A DNA stretch of 64,000 nt from Aeromonas rivipollensis (lineage in GTDB: Bacteria; Pseudomonadota; Gammaproteobacteria; Enterobacterales; Aeromonadaceae). The stretch covers positions 124,001 through 188,000 of the forward strand of contig NZ_JAAILA010000026.1 in assembly GCF_010974825.1 (NCBI RefSeq), in the 5' to 3' direction. Below, one piece after another: positions 1 to 8,364 of this stretch (the first letter of the stretch is position 1; each line of letters begins with the position of its first letter). Under the pieces are notes generated by a model. The model did not search any database, was not told the DNA's origin, and saw only the letters and a program-made list of their open reading frames with translations. The position numbers and the translations under genes are program-made.

Positions 1-1001
1 TGGCGGCCCTGGAAGGGGGCGCCGGCGCCGTGGTGACCGGCACCGGCATGGGAGCCGTCCATCTGGTGACCACGGCCCTGCTCAAGGCGGGGGATCTGCT
101 GATCGCCCCCCACGACTGCTACGGCGGTACCTGGCGGCTGTTCGAGTATCTGGCGGCCAAGGGCCACTACAGGGTGCAGTTCGTCGATCAGGGGGATGAA
201 GCCGCGCTCGCCGAGGCCCTGGCGCAGCAACCGGCCCTGGTGTGGGTAGAGACCCCCTCCAACCCCCTGCTGAGGGTGGTGGACGTGGCCGCCATCGCCG
301 CCGCCTCCCATGAGGTGGGTGCCAAGGTGGTGGTGGACAACACCTTCCTCTCCCCGCTGCTGCAACAGCCGCTCTCGCTGGGTGCGGACGTGGTGGTGCA
401 CTCCACCACCAAGTACATCAACGGCCACTCCGACGTGGTGGGCGGGGTCGCGATCGCCAAGGACCAGGCACTGGCCGAGTCCCTGGTGTGGTGGGCCAAC
501 TGTCTGGGGCTCACCTCCGGCGCCTTCGACTCCTACCTCACCCTGCGTGGCCTGCGCACCCTGGCGCCGCGCCTGCGTGCCCATCAGGAGAACACGGACA
601 GGATCCTCGCCTTCCTGCAGCAGCAGCCGCTGGTCAAAAAAATCTATCACCCCAGCCTGCCAAGCCACCCGGGTCACGAGATTGCGCGCCGTCAACAGTC
701 CGGCTTCGGCGCCATGCTAAGTTTTGAACTCGATTGCAACGAGACGGGGCTGCGTGCCTTCCTCGCGGCGCTGCGGCTGTTCTCGGTGGCGGAGTCCCTC
801 GGCGGGGTGGAGAGTCTGGTGGCCCATCCGGCCAGCATGACCCACAGAGCCATGACTCCGGCGGCGCAGCAGGCGGCGGGCATCAGCGCCCAGTTGCTAC
901 GCCTCTCTGTGGGCATAGAACACGGTGAAGACCTGGTGGCCGATCTGGCTCAAGGCTTTGAACAGGCGCAGTTGGCACAACAGGCAGAACAGGTGAAGTA
1001 A
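1..1001 (+). CDS. metB: Cystathionine gamma-synthase, 5' end missing (cut by window edge)
   Basis: PLP enzyme of the Cys/Met metabolism family that condenses an activated homoserine with cysteine to make cystathionine, in the cytoplasm. The open frame runs in from the window edge (first whole codon at base 3), so the start is outside; a GTG at 30 is only internal. Seen: the PLP-lysine region STTKYINGHSDVVGG, the VWVETPSNP motif and the C-terminal family block SLGGVESLVAHPASMTHR. The stop overlaps the start of metL by one base (TAATG), a metBL operon as in enterics. A related gamma-lyase is possible, but metL next to it strongly favours metB. Any MetJ sites would lie upstream of the window. 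Confidence 0.93.
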   Translation, partial: AALEGGAGAVVTGTGMGAVHLVTTALLKAGDLLIAPHDCYGGTWRLFEYLAAKGHYRVQFVDQGDEAALAEALAQQPALVWVETPSNPLLRVVDVAAIAAASHEVGAKVVVDNTFLSPLLQQPLSLGADVVVHSTTKYINGHSDVVGGVAIAKDQALAESLVWWANCLGLTSGAFDSYLTLRGLRTLAPRLRAHQENTDRILAFLQQQPLVKKIYHPSLPSHPGHEIARRQQSGFGAMLSFELDCNETGLRAFLAALRLFSVAESLGGVESLVAHPASMTHRAMTPAAQQAAGISAQLLRLSVGIEHGEDLVADLAQGFEQAQLAQQAEQVK

Positions 1002-3469
1002 TGGAACAGCAACAACAAGGAGAGAGTGCGGTGGCGGCAGAGAGAGCCTTGAAGCGGCGTCATGTGCACAAGTTTGGCGGCAGCAGTCTGGCGGATCCTG
1101 TCTGCTATCGCCGGGTCGCCAGCATTCTCGAACAACAGGCCGAGCAGCAGGGCGGGGGCAGAGAGCTGGTGGTGGTCTCCGCCGCCGGCAAGACCACCAA
1201 CCGGTTGATCCAGCTGGTGGAGCTGGCCGAGGCGGGTGACGAGGCCGCAGGCGAAGCCATCACTGCCCTGCACGCCTACCAGCAGAGCCTGATCGACGGC
1301 CTGCTGGAGGGGGAGTTGCTGCTCGACTTGAGCCAGCAGCTGACCGACGACATGCAGCAGATCGCCAAGACCCTGGAAGGGCAGTTTGATCGCTTCGAGC
1401 GCAACGGCCTGCTGGCCTTTGGCGAGGTGTGGTCGGCGCGCCTGCTGGCCGCCCTGCTCACCAGCCGTGGCGACAAGGCCATCTGGCTCGACGCCCGCAG
1501 CTTCCTGCGCGCCGAGGATGGCGCCCTGGTCAAGGTGGATGCCGCCATCTCCGGCGAGCTGCTCAAGGCGCGTCTGGCGGAGCACCCCGGCCGCATAGTG
1601 GTGACCGGCTTCATCGCCGCCGACATGGAGGGGCGCTCCCTGCTGCTCGGCCGCAACGGCTCCGACTACAGCGCCAGCCTCTTGGCTGCCCTGGCGGACG
1701 GGGAGTCCACCACCATCTGGAGCGACGTGGCCGGTGTCTACAGCGCCGATCCTCGCCGGGTGAAGGAGGCGCGCCTGCTGGAGCGCCTGAGTCTGGCGGA
1801 GGCCAACGAGCTGGCCCGCCTCGGCTCCTCCGTGCTCCATTCCCGTACCCTGCAACCCGTGGCCGACAGCCGCCAGCGCCTCACCCTGCGCTGCAGCTAC
1901 AACCCGGACGAGGGCTGCACCCACATACTGCGCCGGGCACCGCGCTCCGGCGGGGCGCGCATCGTCTCCTCGGTAGATCAGATAGCCCTCATCGAACTCA
2001 AGGTGCTGCCTCAGACTGGTTATGAGCAGACGGTGGCCGCCATCGAGGCCCATCTGGCCCGTCATCGCCTCAACCCGCTCACCCTGCAGCGTCAGCCGGA
2101 TCGGCGGGTGCTGCGCCTGGCCTACACCCTGGAAGTGGCGGAAGGGGCGTTCGAGATACTGCGCGACTTCCAGCTGCAGGGCAGCTTCACCGGTCTCATC
2201 CAGAAAGAGGGATTCAGCCTGGTGGCCCTGGTGGGGGCTGGCGTGACCGACAACGCCGAGCAGTGTCACCGCTTCTATCAGCTGCTGGCGGATCAGCCCC
2301 TGGAGTTCGTCCAGGTGGCCAGAGACGGCCTGAGTCTGGTGGCCGTGGTGCGCCAGGTGGTGCTGGAGCCCCTGCTCATCGCCCTGCACAGCGCCCTGTT
2401 CAGCCGCCCGACCCGGGTCGGTCTGGTGGTGTTCGGCAAGGGCAATATCGGCGGTCACTGGCTGGCGCTCTACGCCCGCGAGAAGGCCCGGCTCGAGCAC
2501 GAGCTCAATATGGCGCTCACCCTCTACGGGGTGTTCAGCTCGGAAGGGGGCCTGCTGGACGAGGAGGGGCTGGATCCCCTCAAGGTGCGCGACAACTTCA
2601 ATCCCAGGCCGCTGATCTGGCCGGAGCTGCTGGGTCAGCTGGAGCAGCACGGCTTCGATGCGCTGATTGCGCTGGACATGACCGCCAGCGAGACGGTGAG
2701 TCGCTACTACCCGGACTTCGCCCAGCTCGGCATCCACATCATAGCGGCCAACAAGTTTGCCGGTGCCGCCGACAGCGAGTTCTACCAACGCATCAAGCAG
2801 AGCTGCCGCGATCACCAGGTGCAGTGGCGCTACAACGCCACAGTGGGGGCCGGGCTGCCCATCCAGTCCAGCATCCAGATGCTGCGCCAGAGCGGCGATC
2901 GCATCCAGGGGGTCTCCGGCATCTTCTCCGGCACCCTCTCCTGGCTGTTCCAGCAGTATGACGGCACGCGCCCCTTCTCCGAGCTGGTGGACGAGGCTTG
3001 GCAGCACGGCCTGACCGAGCCGGATCCTCGCGAGGATCTCTCCGGCCAGGACGTGCGCAGGAAGCTGCTCATTCTGGCGCGGGAGGCGGGCTTCGAGCTC
3101 GACTCCGCCGACATCGAGCTGGAGAACCTGGTGCCCGTCTCCCTGCGCAAGGTGAGCACGGATCAGTTCATGGACAGGCTGAAAGATCTGGATGATCCCA
3201 TCCAGACCGCGTTCGAGGGGGCACGTCGGGTCGGCAAGGTGCTGCGCTACGTCGCCCGCTTCGAGCACGACGGCAAGGCGCGGGTCGGGCTGGAGACCCT
3301 GGAGCCCCACCATCCGTTCGCAAACCTCTTGCCCTGTGACAATGTGTTCGCCATCGAGAGCGACAGCTATCGCACCAACCCCCTGGTCATTCAGGGGCCG
3401 GGGGCTGGCCGCGAGGTGACCGCAGCCGCCATCCAGTATGATCTCTGGCAGATCTGCGCCAGCCTCTAA
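1001..3469 (+). CDS. metL: Bifunctional aspartokinase II / homoserine dehydrogenase II
   Basis: 822-residue two-headed enzyme catalysing the first and third steps from aspartate toward methionine: ATP phosphorylation of aspartate (N-terminal kinase, KFGGSS at residues 24-29) and NADPH reduction of aspartate semialdehyde to homoserine (C-terminal domain, nucleotide loop GKGNIGG beginning near residue 479, followed by NATVGAGLPIQSS). Length is close to E. coli MetL (810). The ATG shares its A with the metB stop, implying translational coupling. The thrA alternative is less likely because the partner is metB and no thrBC follows. It ends 20 bases before a strong hairpin terminator shared with the convergent lrgB. 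Confidence 0.95.
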   Translation: MEQQQQGESAVAAERALKRRHVHKFGGSSLADPVCYRRVASILEQQAEQQGGGRELVVVSAAGKTTNRLIQLVELAEAGDEAAGEAITALHAYQQSLIDGLLEGELLLDLSQQLTDDMQQIAKTLEGQFDRFERNGLLAFGEVWSARLLAALLTSRGDKAIWLDARSFLRAEDGALVKVDAAISGELLKARLAEHPGRIVVTGFIAADMEGRSLLLGRNGSDYSASLLAALADGESTTIWSDVAGVYSADPRRVKEARLLERLSLAEANELARLGSSVLHSRTLQPVADSRQRLTLRCSYNPDEGCTHILRRAPRSGGARIVSSVDQIALIELKVLPQTGYEQTVAAIEAHLARHRLNPLTLQRQPDRRVLRLAYTLEVAEGAFEILRDFQLQGSFTGLIQKEGFSLVALVGAGVTDNAEQCHRFYQLLADQPLEFVQVARDGLSLVAVVRQVVLEPLLIALHSALFSRPTRVGLVVFGKGNIGGHWLALYAREKARLEHELNMALTLYGVFSSEGGLLDEEGLDPLKVRDNFNPRPLIWPELLGQLEQHGFDALIALDMTASETVSRYYPDFAQLGIHIIAANKFAGAADSEFYQRIKQSCRDHQVQWRYNATVGAGLPIQSSIQMLRQSGDRIQGVSGIFSGTLSWLFQQYDGTRPFSELVDEAWQHGLTEPDPREDLSGQDVRRKLLILAREAGFELDSADIELENLVPVSLRKVSTDQFMDRLKDLDDPIQTAFEGARRVGKVLRYVARFEHDGKARVGLETLEPHHPFANLLPCDNVFAIESDSYRTNPLVIQGPGAGREVTAAAIQYDLWQICASL

Positions 3470-3489
3470 GAGCCTGGTGGATGACACAA

Positions 3490-3520
3490 AGAAGAGGCGC
3501 CCTTGGGCGCCTCTTCTCGT
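3490..3520. terminator. Bidirectional rho-independent terminator between metL and lrgB
   Basis: Perfect 12-bp stem GAAGAGGCGCCC / GGGCGCCTCTTC (3491-3502 and 3505-3516). The minus-strand exit is followed by a TTTGTGT tract, the plus-strand exit by TCGTT. It separates two convergent operons. Confidence 0.85.
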
Positions 3521-3536
3521 TGGTGGTCACAATGCC

Positions 3537-4226
3537 TTACCAGAACAGCTTGCCCAGCAGGGGGGCGAGCAGCACTGTGGCCATGCCGGCTATCATCATC
3601 ACCATGCTGGAGACCACCCCCTCCTCGTTGCCCATCTGATAGGCTCGGGCCGTGCCCGCCCCGTGGGCCGAGGCGCCAAAACCCGCCCCCTTGCCGAGGC
3701 GGCTGCGGATGGCGAGTACCGTCAGCACGCTCTCCCCAACCGCCATGCCGATCACCCCGGTCAGCACCACGAACAGGGCGGTGAGATCGGCGTTGCCACC
3801 CACAGAGCGGGTCGCCTCCACCGCGAAGGGTGTGGTGATGGATCTCATGGCCATGCTGCGCTGCAGCAGCTCTGAGAGGTTCAGCCAGCGCGCCAGCAGC
3901 ACAGTGCTGCCCACCGCCATGAGCACTGAGGCAAATACCCCCACCGACAGGGAGAGCCAGTGGCGGCGCATCAGCGCGCGGTTCTCGTAGACGGGCACCG
4001 CGAAGGCGACGGTGGCCGGGCCCAGCAGCCAGAGCAGCCAGTGGGATTCGGCCATGTAGTCCTGATAGGGGATGTGGAACAGCATCACCACCGCCACCAG
4101 CAGGGTGGGGGCCAGCAGCAGCGGCATCAGCGGCAGTATGCGCTTCTTGCCATAGAGCCACTTGCTGGCGTAGTAGAACAGCAGGGTGAGGGCGAAGCAG
4201 AGCAGGCCGAGCAGGGTGTCAGACAT
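3537..4226 (-). CDS. lrgB: LrgB/CidB-family membrane protein
   Basis: 229-residue polytopic inner-membrane protein of the LrgB/YohK family. It is hydrophobic along almost its whole length, beginning with a helix after MSDTLLGLLCFALTLLFYYASKW, and contains the conserved block TTPFAVEATRSVGG and the C-terminal VSSMVMMIAGMATVLLAPLL. The family acts with LrgA/CidA proteins in murein hydrolase control, overflow metabolite (pyruvate/glycolate) transport and lysis; the exact role in this organism is not shown by sequence. Its start overlaps the end of cidA by 8 bases, so the two are translated together and probably form one complex. Confidence 0.9.
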   Translation of the reverse strand: MSDTLLGLLCFALTLLFYYASKWLYGKKRILPLMPLLLAPTLLVAVVMLFHIPYQDYMAESHWLLWLLGPATVAFAVPVYENRALMRRHWLSLSVGVFASVLMAVGSTVLLARWLNLSELLQRSMAMRSITTPFAVEATRSVGGNADLTALFVVLTGVIGMAVGESVLTVLAIRSRLGKGAGFGASAHGAGTARAYQMGNEEGVVSSMVMMIAGMATVLLAPLLGKLFW

Positions 4227-4620
4227 GGCGGCGACTCCGGCGGGCCAGCTTCAGCTCCAGGCGATAGACCCTGTCCACCACCAGGGCCGTGGTGCCGAGC
4301 ACCAGCACAGTGCTTGTCACCAGCACCACCATGATGCGCCACCCCTCCTGCAGCAGCAGATCCTGATAGTTGACCACGGCCACCACGGCGGGCACGAAGA
4401 ACAGCAGCATCTCCGCCAACAGCCAGCGTGCCCCGGCGCTGAACCACTGGGCCTTGACCACCCCGAGCAGGATGCAGATGAGCAGCAGCAACATGCCGGT
4501 GAGGTTGGCGGGCAGGGGCAGGTGGAAGGTGCGTACCGCTGTGTCGGCCAGCAGCCAGATGGCGGCCAGCAGGGCGATTTGGAAGGGGGTTTGCAACCAG
4601 CGAAGGCAGAAGGCTTTCAT
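4219..4620 (-). CDS. cidA: CidA/LrgA-family holin-like membrane protein
   Basis: 133-residue membrane protein with four predicted hydrophobic segments and the LrgA-family central sequence NLTGMLLLLICILLGVVKAQW. Partner of the overlapping lrgB. Start choice: two in-frame ATGs exist, at 4629 and 4620. The purine-rich AGAAAG (4630-4635 on the minus strand) lies 9 nt from the 4620 ATG but abuts the 4629 ATG, so 4620 is preferred. A perfect CRP-type palindrome sits only 15-30 bases upstream of this start. A LysR gene is divergent, as for the cid/lrg-like ywbHG-ywbI arrangement of Bacillus. Predicted product: holin-like protein or small-acid transporter subunit. Confidence 0.88.
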   Translation of the reverse strand: MKAFCLRWLQTPFQIALLAAIWLLADTAVRTFHLPLPANLTGMLLLLICILLGVVKAQWFSAGARWLLAEMLLFFVPAVVAVVNYQDLLLQEGWRIMVVLVTSTVLVLGTTALVVDRVYRLELKLARRSRRHV

Positions 4621-4634
4621 GATGGGCATCTTTC

Positions 4635-4650
4635 TGTGAACTTGGTCACA
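4635..4650. promoter_or_regulatory. Candidate CRP (cAMP receptor protein) site
   Basis: TGTGAACTTGGTCACA matches the CRP consensus TGTGA-N6-TCACA exactly in both half-sites. It lies in the cidA/LysR intergenic space, only 15 bases from the chosen cidA start and about 100 bases before the LysR start, so it may repress cidA or activate the regulator. Confidence 0.6.
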
Positions 4651-4700
4651 GTATAAGCGGGGGCCAAACCTGCAAAAAATGAATTTAAATTATGAAAAAT

Positions 4701-4715
4701 ATGCCAAATTGGCAT
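4701..4715. promoter_or_regulatory. Candidate LysR operator (T-N11-A palindrome)
   Basis: Perfect 15-bp palindrome ATGCCAAATTGGCAT, containing a T-N11-A core at 4702-4714, inside an AT-rich stretch between cidA and its divergent LysR gene. A half-site-like TTTGGCAAT follows at once. This is the classic position for an autoregulatory LysR site. Confidence 0.6.
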
Positions 4716-4745
4716 TATTTGGCAATCACCCCAGACGAGCGTCCC

Positions 4746-5630
4746 ATGGATATCCGAGCCCTGCGTTACTTTGTCGAACTGGTGCGGGAGAAGAGCTTTA
4801 CCCGCGCCTCCGAGAAGCTGTTCGTCACCCAGCCCACCATCAGCAAGATGATCCGCAGCATGGAGGAGGAGTTGGGCCAGCCCCTGCTCAATCGGGAGGG
4901 GCACAGCTTCACCCTGACCGACAGCGGCCAGGTGCTGTTTGCCCGTGGCCAGCTGATCCTGGCCCAGATGCAGCAGCTGGAGGCTGAGCTCGCGGATCTG
5001 CAGAGCCTGCAGCACGGGCGCCTGGCGCTGGGCATCCCCCCCATGGTGGGCCACGTCTATGCGGATCTCATCCGCGCCTACCGCAGCCGCTACCCCAAGG
5101 TGGAGCTCTCCATAGTGGAGTACGGCGGGCGCCGCATCGAGCAGGCGGTGCTGGAGGGGGAGCTGGATCTCGCCATCACCATGCTGCCGACCAAGGAAGA
5201 GGGGGTACTGAGCGCCCTGGAGCTGGACTGCTATCCCATTCAGGTGGTGCTGCCGGACCTGCCGCGCTGGCGCGGGGGCAGCGAGATCCGGCTGGCGGAG
5301 CTGCAGGAGGAGCCCTTCCTGCTCTACACCCAGGCCTTCACCCTGAGCGAGCGGCTGGAGCAGGCCTGCCAGCAGGCGGGTTTCGTGCCCCAGGTGGCGG
5401 CGCGCAGCAGCCAGTGGGATTTTCTCACCGCCATGGTGCGCAGCGGCATGGGGGTCGCCTTCCTGCCCGAGCCCATCTGCCGGCGGCTGACCCCGGACGG
5501 CCTGGTGCTGCGCCCCCTGCTGCCCGAATTGAGCTGGCGACTCGGGGTGATCTGGCCGAGCCAACGCTACCTCTCCCGCACCGCCGAGGCCTGGCTCGCC
5601 CTGTGTCGCGAGCAGGGGGCGCGGGGCTAG
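4746..5630 (+). CDS. LysR-family transcriptional regulator, probable cidA/lrgB regulator
   Basis: 294-residue LysR protein. The N-terminal winged helix-turn-helix begins at once (MDIRALRYFVELVREKSF, then ASEKLFVTQPTISKMIRSME), followed by a periplasmic-binding-protein-like effector domain. The frame is open from 4692, but family alignment and the immediate HTH favour the ATG at 4746; its Shine-Dalgarno is poor. It is divergent from cidA-lrgB with a T-N11-A palindrome and a CRP site between, so it most likely controls that pair, comparable with CidR-type regulators. The stop lies three bases from the stop of the convergent solute-binding protein. Confidence 0.88.
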   Translation: MDIRALRYFVELVREKSFTRASEKLFVTQPTISKMIRSMEEELGQPLLNREGHSFTLTDSGQVLFARGQLILAQMQQLEAELADLQSLQHGRLALGIPPMVGHVYADLIRAYRSRYPKVELSIVEYGGRRIEQAVLEGELDLAITMLPTKEEGVLSALELDCYPIQVVLPDLPRWRGGSEIRLAELQEEPFLLYTQAFTLSERLEQACQQAGFVPQVAARSSQWDFLTAMVRSGMGVAFLPEPICRRLTPDGLVLRPLLPELSWRLGVIWPSQRYLSRTAEAWLALCREQGARG

Positions 5631-5633
5631 ACG

Positions 5634-6545
5634 CTACTTGCCGACCCTGTCCGCCTTGTCGTGGGGAGGCATGCCGAAGGCATCCCGGGCCGGATCATAG
5701 AGATAGGAGCTGTAGTCGCTCCCCTTGCCGGGCAGCTGGGGGTTGCTCAGCCTGAACAGCTGGCGCGAGGCCAGTTGGGTGAACGCCAGGGAGGGTTGGA
5801 AGTGCTGGCGCCAGAGCCGCTTGAGGGAACCGTCCTGCCAGGCCAGCCGCAGGCCGAGCTGGATGCGCTCGCGCTCCTTGTGGTAGGTGGCATGGCTGTA
5901 GAAGGCGTGGATCAGCGGGTAGAAGAGGGCCACATGGGGATCGACGGTGAGGGTCGGCAGCCTGGGGTGGTGAGTCTCCCACTCCGCCAGTATCTCGTTG
6001 GCGCCGCGACAGAAAAGATCGACCCTGCCACGGGCCACCATGCGAAACAGCGACTCGTAGTTGTCCACCTCCTGCACCTGGAAGCCGTTGTGGCGCAGGA
6101 TGTCGGCGTCCTGCCACCCCTTGCCACTCCCCTGACTGAACGCCTGAAGCTGGGCCAGGGTACGGACTCCGGCCAGGTCATCCGCACGGTCGGCACCGAC
6201 GAAGCAGACCCGGTAACCGAGAATGCCGAGATCGATGGGGAAGGGGATCAGACTGACCTCGGGGTGAGGCGTCTTCTGGGGCCAGCTGTCGACGATGAAG
6301 AGTGCACTGTTGCCCGGTTTTTGCACCTCGAGCCGCATCCGCGCCTTGTTCATCTTGAGGGAGTCACGCAGCTCGTAGTCGCCATATTGCTGGCGGGTCT
6401 TCTCCAGCGCCAGCCGCATCGCCTCCCGGTAGTAGTCCATGCGGGCATCCTGTTCGTTTTCCGGGCTGAGCAGGGTAAATCGGGTGGCCGCCATCGGGGA
6501 GGAGGAGAGGGAGAGCGTGAGGAGCAGGAGCAGGAGTCGATACAT
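5634..6545 (-). CDS. Periplasmic amino-acid-type solute-binding protein (SBP_bac_3-like)
   Basis: 303-residue exported protein. The signal peptide is clear: MYRLLLLLLTLSLSSSPMAA, with cleavage likely after MAA. The mature part resembles bacterial extracellular solute-binding proteins of family 3 (segments such as LGILGYRVCFVGADRADDLAGVRTLAQL and RVDLFCRGANEI). There is no permease or ATPase gene beside it, so it is either an orphan receptor, a signalling co-receptor or serves a distant ABC transporter. Ligand unknown. Convergent with the LysR gene with a three-base gap and no visible terminator between. It is separated by about 100 bases from the downstream end of the mocR gene, which is transcribed in the same direction. 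Confidence 0.75.
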   Translation of the reverse strand: MYRLLLLLLTLSLSSSPMAATRFTLLSPENEQDARMDYYREAMRLALEKTRQQYGDYELRDSLKMNKARMRLEVQKPGNSALFIVDSWPQKTPHPEVSLIPFPIDLGILGYRVCFVGADRADDLAGVRTLAQLQAFSQGSGKGWQDADILRHNGFQVQEVDNYESLFRMVARGRVDLFCRGANEILAEWETHHPRLPTLTVDPHVALFYPLIHAFYSHATYHKERERIQLGLRLAWQDGSLKRLWRQHFQPSLAFTQLASRQLFRLSNPQLPGKGSDYSSYLYDPARDAFGMPPHDKADRVGK

Positions 6546-6647
6546 CTTGGCCGGGTTCTACAACGGGATTGTGCCCATTATAGTTCGGTGCCCCACCGGC
6601 GACACAGCGCTAATGGCCCCCGGCTCCTCTGACCTCTGGGTCTGGTC

Positions 6648-8075
6648 TCAGACGGTTTCCATCAGCGCGCCCAGCTGGCGACACAGCTGGCGCAGGGTCT
6701 GGTTGTCGAGGCAGCCGAAGCCTAGCAGCCAGCCCTCCCGGGTAGGAGGGGCGAGGTGATACTGGTGCAGGGGGCGCAGCCCCAACCCCCGGGCGTTGGC
6801 CGCCTCGGTCCAGCGGGCCTCGCCCCCGGCGGGAAGCAGCACGGCGCACTGCAGCCCGGCGCCGCTGTGGATGGGGGTGAGCTGGGGGCAGTGCTCGGCC
6901 AGCTCGGCCAGCAGCAGATCCCGCCGGCTCTGGTAGACGAGGCGGCTCTGGCGCAGGTGGGTGGCGAAGTGCCCGGCGCGGATGAAGTCCGCGGTGACCG
7001 CCTGCTGCAACTGGTTGCTGTGGCCATCGACGGCGGCGCGGGCTCGGCTGAAGGCCTCCATCAGGGGGCGTGGCAAGACCAGGTAGGCGAGACGCAAGGA
7101 ACCAAACAGCACCTTGCTGAAGGTCCCCACATAGAGGACGCGCCCCTGGCCATCCAGCCCCTGCAGGGCGGGGAGCGGCCGCTGATCGTACTGGTACTCC
7201 CCGTCGTAGTCGTCCTCCAGGATCCAGGCCCCGCGCCGCTCGGCCTCCGCCAGCAGTGCCATGCGGCGCGGCAGGCTCATGGGCACGCCCAGGGGGTACT
7301 GGTGGGCCGGGGTGCAGTAGATGAGCCTGGGACTGGGGTGTTCACCGGCAGGGTTGAGCCCCTCCTCGTCCACCGGCACCGGATGGATGCGGGCGCCGGC
7401 GCTCTCCATGGCGGTACGGGCGCCGGGATAACCCGGATCTTCCACCCAGACGGTGTCACCGGCATCGATGAGCAGCTGGGTCGCCAGCAATATGCCCTGC
7501 TGGGAGCTGGTGAGGATCAGGATCTGCTCCGGCTCGCACACCACGCCCCGCGACTGCACCAGGTAGCTGCTGATGGCGGCGCGAAGCTCCCCCAACCCCT
7601 GGGGATCCCCGTAATTCATCCAGTCGTTGGCACCCTGGCGCCACTGCTGCTGCATCAGGCGACCCCAGAGTGCCTGGGGAAAGAGGCGGGGATCCGGCTG
7701 GCTGGAGGCAAAGGAGCAGCCCACCTCGGGCACCTCGTGGCAGGCCCCCCCTTGCGCCATCTCCTGACCACGGCGAGAGAGCCCCGCCGCCGACTGGGGA
7801 GGGCGAGGCGCAGGGCGCACCGCCGCCAGGGCGACGAAGCTGCCGGCCCCCACCTTGCGCACCAGATACCCCTCCGCCTCCAGCCGGCCATAGGCCAGCT
7901 CCACTGTGCTGCGGGAGACGCCGAGATCCCGGGCCAGCATGCGGCTGGCCGGCAGCCTGCCGTGCAGCGGCAGATGGCCCGCCAGTATGGCTTCCCGCAG
8001 GGTGCGCACCAGCTGTTCATGGAGCGGCAGCTCGCCGTGTTGTTGATTGGCAAAGAGGGTCGGCAGGACAGTCAT
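6648..8075 (-). CDS. MocR/PdxR-family regulator (GntR HTH fused to aminotransferase fold)
   Basis: 475-residue chimeric regulator. N-terminal GntR winged helix (residues about 12-80: PLHEQLVRTLREAILAG, then SRMLARDLGVSRSTVELAYGRLEAEGYL), linker, then a fold-type I aminotransferase domain with EDDYDGEYQYD and the PLP lysine region GTFSKVLFGSLRLAY (Lys about 321). Start ATG at 8075 has GGAGG six bases upstream; an open frame continuing upstream is an artefact of tandem copies of this 5' end. Family members such as PdxR, GabR and TauR sense PLP or amines. There are no vitamin B6 genes here; the divergent neighbours are OsmC-like, rhodanese and GNAT genes, which it probably controls. PdxR is the closest named member I can suggest, but this is not proven. 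Confidence 0.85.
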   Translation of the reverse strand: MTVLPTLFANQQHGELPLHEQLVRTLREAILAGHLPLHGRLPASRMLARDLGVSRSTVELAYGRLEAEGYLVRKVGAGSFVALAAVRPAPRPPQSAAGLSRRGQEMAQGGACHEVPEVGCSFASSQPDPRLFPQALWGRLMQQQWRQGANDWMNYGDPQGLGELRAAISSYLVQSRGVVCEPEQILILTSSQQGILLATQLLIDAGDTVWVEDPGYPGARTAMESAGARIHPVPVDEEGLNPAGEHPSPRLIYCTPAHQYPLGVPMSLPRRMALLAEAERRGAWILEDDYDGEYQYDQRPLPALQGLDGQGRVLYVGTFSKVLFGSLRLAYLVLPRPLMEAFSRARAAVDGHSNQLQQAVTADFIRAGHFATHLRQSRLVYQSRRDLLLAELAEHCPQLTPIHSGAGLQCAVLLPAGGEARWTEAANARGLGLRPLHQYHLAPPTREGWLLGFGCLDNQTLRQLCRQLGALMETV

Positions 8076-8209
8076 GATTGGCCTCCGCTGGGCGGGGGCA
8101 GGTGGCCCCCCCATCCGGACATGGCCTCCCGCAGGGTGCGCACCAGCTGTTCGTGCAGGGGAAGATCGTTTTGTTGCTGGTCGGCAAAGAGGGTCGGCAG
8201 GACAGTCAT
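8072..8209 (-). pseudogene. 45-codon truncated N-terminal copy of the mocR gene (repeat unit 2)
   Basis: Reads MTVLPTLFADQQQNDLPLHE, then a copy of the GntR helix start, and ends in SGGQS plus stop. Starts at ATG 8209 behind GGAGGCCAGTC. Its TGA overlaps the ATG of the full regulator (ATGA at 8075-8072). It could be translated as a leader peptide coupled to the regulator, or be inert. Confidence 0.7.
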
Positions 8210-8343
8210 GACTGGCCTCCGCTGGGCTGGGGCAGATGGCCCCCCCATCCGGACATGGCCTCCCGCAGGGTGCGCACCAGCTGTTCGTGCAGGGGAAGAT
8301 CGTTTTGTTGCTGGTCGGCAAAGAGGGTCGGCAGTACTGTCAT
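8206..8343 (-). pseudogene. 45-codon truncated N-terminal copy of the mocR gene (repeat unit 3, promoter-proximal)
   Basis: Same 45-residue peptide as unit 2 except for one residue near the end (HLPQP instead of HLPPP). ATG at 8343 behind GGGAAGTGCC, probably the original leader of the gene. Its stop overlaps the start of unit 2 by ATGA, making a ladder of three coupled starts. Confidence 0.7.
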
Positions 8344-8364
8344 GGCACTTCCCGTTGCGGATAG

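Larger units (their letters stand above)
7987..8345. repeat. 134-bp tandem repeat, about 2.7 copies, covering the 5' end of the mocR gene
   Basis: Three aligned units start at 7987, 8121 and 8255, an exact 134-bp period; the third stops at about 8345. Each contains the first 30 or so codons of the regulator plus its Shine-Dalgarno region. Units 2 and 3 are almost identical (two differences over the 89 bases 8121-8209 versus 8255-8343). The unit inside the live gene is more diverged. 134 is not a multiple of three, so the copies are out of frame with the gene and each closes with a stop. Confidence 0.93.

Noticed and set aside
950-3487. Long open frame antisense to metL (845 codons)
   Set aside because: It mirrors the metL codon pattern in a high-GC gene, has no ribosome site and no recognisable domain. 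The same holds for long antisense frames over argG, ppc, lepA-lepB, glnE and dsbD.
6648-8321. Extended MocR gene start at 8321
   Set aside because: The N-terminal extension is the out-of-frame reading of the tandem repeat units. The ATG at 8075 has a proper Shine-Dalgarno and gives the family N terminus.
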